54,158 nt of DNA from Alphaproteobacteria bacterium (GTDB lineage: Bacteria; Pseudomonadota; Alphaproteobacteria; Acetobacterales; Acetobacteraceae), in the NCBI GenBank assembly GCA_026400815.1, contig JAPLOI010000027.1, positions 1-54,158 on the forward strand. The letters are read 5' to 3'. Numbering within the stretch: the stretch's first letter is position 1; every line of letters starts with the position of its first letter. The notes beneath the pieces were generated by a model. That model did no database searches. It saw nothing but the letters and a program-made list of their open reading frames with translations, and was not told the DNA's origin. A program made the position numbers and the translations under genes. Positions 53,323 to 54,158 of the stretch are shown here, piece after piece.

Positions 53323-53546
53323 CAGTTTGCTGATGGAAGCACCCTGACTTTCTATTTGAAAGCCGGGGAATTTCCATTTTTGTCTATAGATGGTGTCTCA
53401 GCCTTCCCTGCCGGCCACATGGCTGAAAGTAACTCGCGGTAGCAGATCGGTCCTTTTTGCTCAGAGATGGCTCGGGAAATTCGAACAGCCCGATAGGTTG
53501 ATTTCCTGCCTGACAGCGGCGATGTTGCCGCGGATCAGGGGCGAAC
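53323..53546. other. spacer before the IS3 transposase
   Basis: The 224-bp stretch holds no convincing gene. A 76-aa reading crosses into the transposase in another frame and is rejected. It should contain the left end of the IS3 element, but I cannot place an inverted repeat without the right end. Confidence 0.35.
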
Positions 53547-54158
53547 ATGACGAAACGCACACGGCGGACGCACAGCCCGGGCTTCAAGGCAAAGGTGGCT
53601 CTGGCGGCGATCAAGGGTGAGAAGACGCTTGCCGAACTGGCCAAGCTGTTTGACGTGCACCCGCACCAGATCACCGCCTGGAAGGCGCAGTTGCAGGAGG
53701 GTGCGGCCGGTGTCTTCGGTTCTGGTCCTGCGGCGGCCGATTCTGTGCCCGTGGTCGACTTGAAGGTGCTGCATGCGAAGATCGGAGAGCTGACGCTGGA
53801 GAAGGATTTTTTGTCCGGCGCGCTCAGCAAGGCCGGCCTGCTGAGCGCGATGATCGACCGCGTCCATGCCCTGCCGCTCGTGCAGCAGGCGTCGCTGCTG
53901 CGACTGAGCCGGAGCAGCGTCTACTATCTTCCTCGCCAGGTGCCACCGGCGCGGCTGGCGGTCATGCACCGGATCGATGCGCTGCATCTGGACTACCCGT
54001 TTGCGGGCAGTCGGATGCTGCGCGACCTGCTGCGGGCGGAAGGCATCGCGATCGGCCGGCTGGCGGTGGCCACGCTGATGCGGCGGATGGTCATCAAGGA
54101 GCTGTATCGCCGGCCGAATAGATCCAAACCCGCGCCCAGGCACAAGATCTATCCGTAT
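53547..54158 (+). CDS. IS3-family transposase, 5' part (partial at window end)
   Basis: From ATG 53547 the frame is open to the window end (204 codons). The first about 95 residues are an OrfA-type helix-turn-helix protein ('HSPGFKAKVALAAIKGEKTLAELAKLFDVHPHQITAWKAQL', with the 'EKDFLSGALSKAGLLS' leucine-zipper region). The frame then continues without a stop into OrfB ('MIDRVHALPLVQQASLLRLSRSSVYYLPR', 'LHLDYPFAGSRMLRDLLRAEG', 'VATLMRRMVIKELYRRP'). In most IS3 elements OrfA and OrfB need a -1 frameshift, but here they are in one frame. The DDE core lies beyond the window. Confidence 0.8.
   Translation, partial: MTKRTRRTHSPGFKAKVALAAIKGEKTLAELAKLFDVHPHQITAWKAQLQEGAAGVFGSGPAAADSVPVVDLKVLHAKIGELTLEKDFLSGALSKAGLLSAMIDRVHALPLVQQASLLRLSRSSVYYLPRQVPPARLAVMHRIDALHLDYPFAGSRMLRDLLRAEGIAIGRLAVATLMRRMVIKELYRRPNRSKPAPRHKIYPY

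Overview
The window is about 54 kb of very GC-rich DNA with dense, ATGA-overlapping genes. An alphaproteobacterial LexA box (GTTC-N7-GTTC) precedes an imuA-imuB-dnaE2 cassette, and there is an HWE-type sensor kinase and a phage baseplate island. Together these point to an alphaproteobacterium, most likely of the Acetobacteraceae/Rhodospirillales. That placement is inference from gene content; no rRNA, tRNA or other taxonomic marker is present.

Layout. 1-322: the 3' end of an IS5-type transposase and a doubtful small ORF. 319-1793: three tandem, diverged membrane-anchored proteins of unknown function, then the orphan 3' end of a further copy. 1830-14427 (+): a contractile-tail baseplate, fibre and spike island: adaptor, LysM-like tail X, hub D, spike V, gp25 wedge, J, I, glycine-rich fibre, fibre adaptor, two beta-helix tail spikes and a small coiled-coil membrane protein. 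No sheath, tube, tape measure, terminase or capsid gene is seen. 14537-23041: a cell-surface glycan or small-molecule modification region with an unknown 489-aa protein, a GT2-like glycosyltransferase, four methyltransferase-like proteins, a fused phosphoribosyltransferase-HAD protein and a secreted beta-helix protein. 23121-23347 holds collapsed relics of a second methyltransferase/beta-helix pair. 23417-28922: the SOS mutagenesis operon imuA-imuB-dnaE2 with its LexA box. 29008-46564: mixed housekeeping genes (Nudix protein, CsbD, M3 oligopeptidase, S12 hydrolase, threonine aldolase, HWE kinase, a VapC remnant, LprI-like protein, FAD dehydrogenase, Gfo/Idh/MocA oxidoreductase, Calx-beta/RTX protein, peptide-binding protein, zinc-ribbon protein, a pteridine reductase-like SDR with folB). 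46841-53280: uvrC, a glycosyltransferase, threonine dehydratase, a beta-propeller protein and a lysine/alanine-rich coiled-coil protein. The window ends in the 5' part of an IS3 transposase.

The most striking non-gene signals are three families of structured repeats. (1) Six copies, one of them half-length, of an AT-rich three-hairpin element lie flush against stop codons, and their central stems differ in sequence but stay paired. (2) Two copies of a roughly 192-bp five-hairpin GC-rich element lie inside the tail island, again with covarying stems. (3) One large CACAGAG-type inverted repeat follows uvrC. Other points are an 8-bp tandem duplication that fuses the tail I and fibre genes, an in-frame methyltransferase deletion whose junction lies at a repeated SDKG codon stretch, and a histidine kinase whose best start is one base out of frame across a C8 tract.
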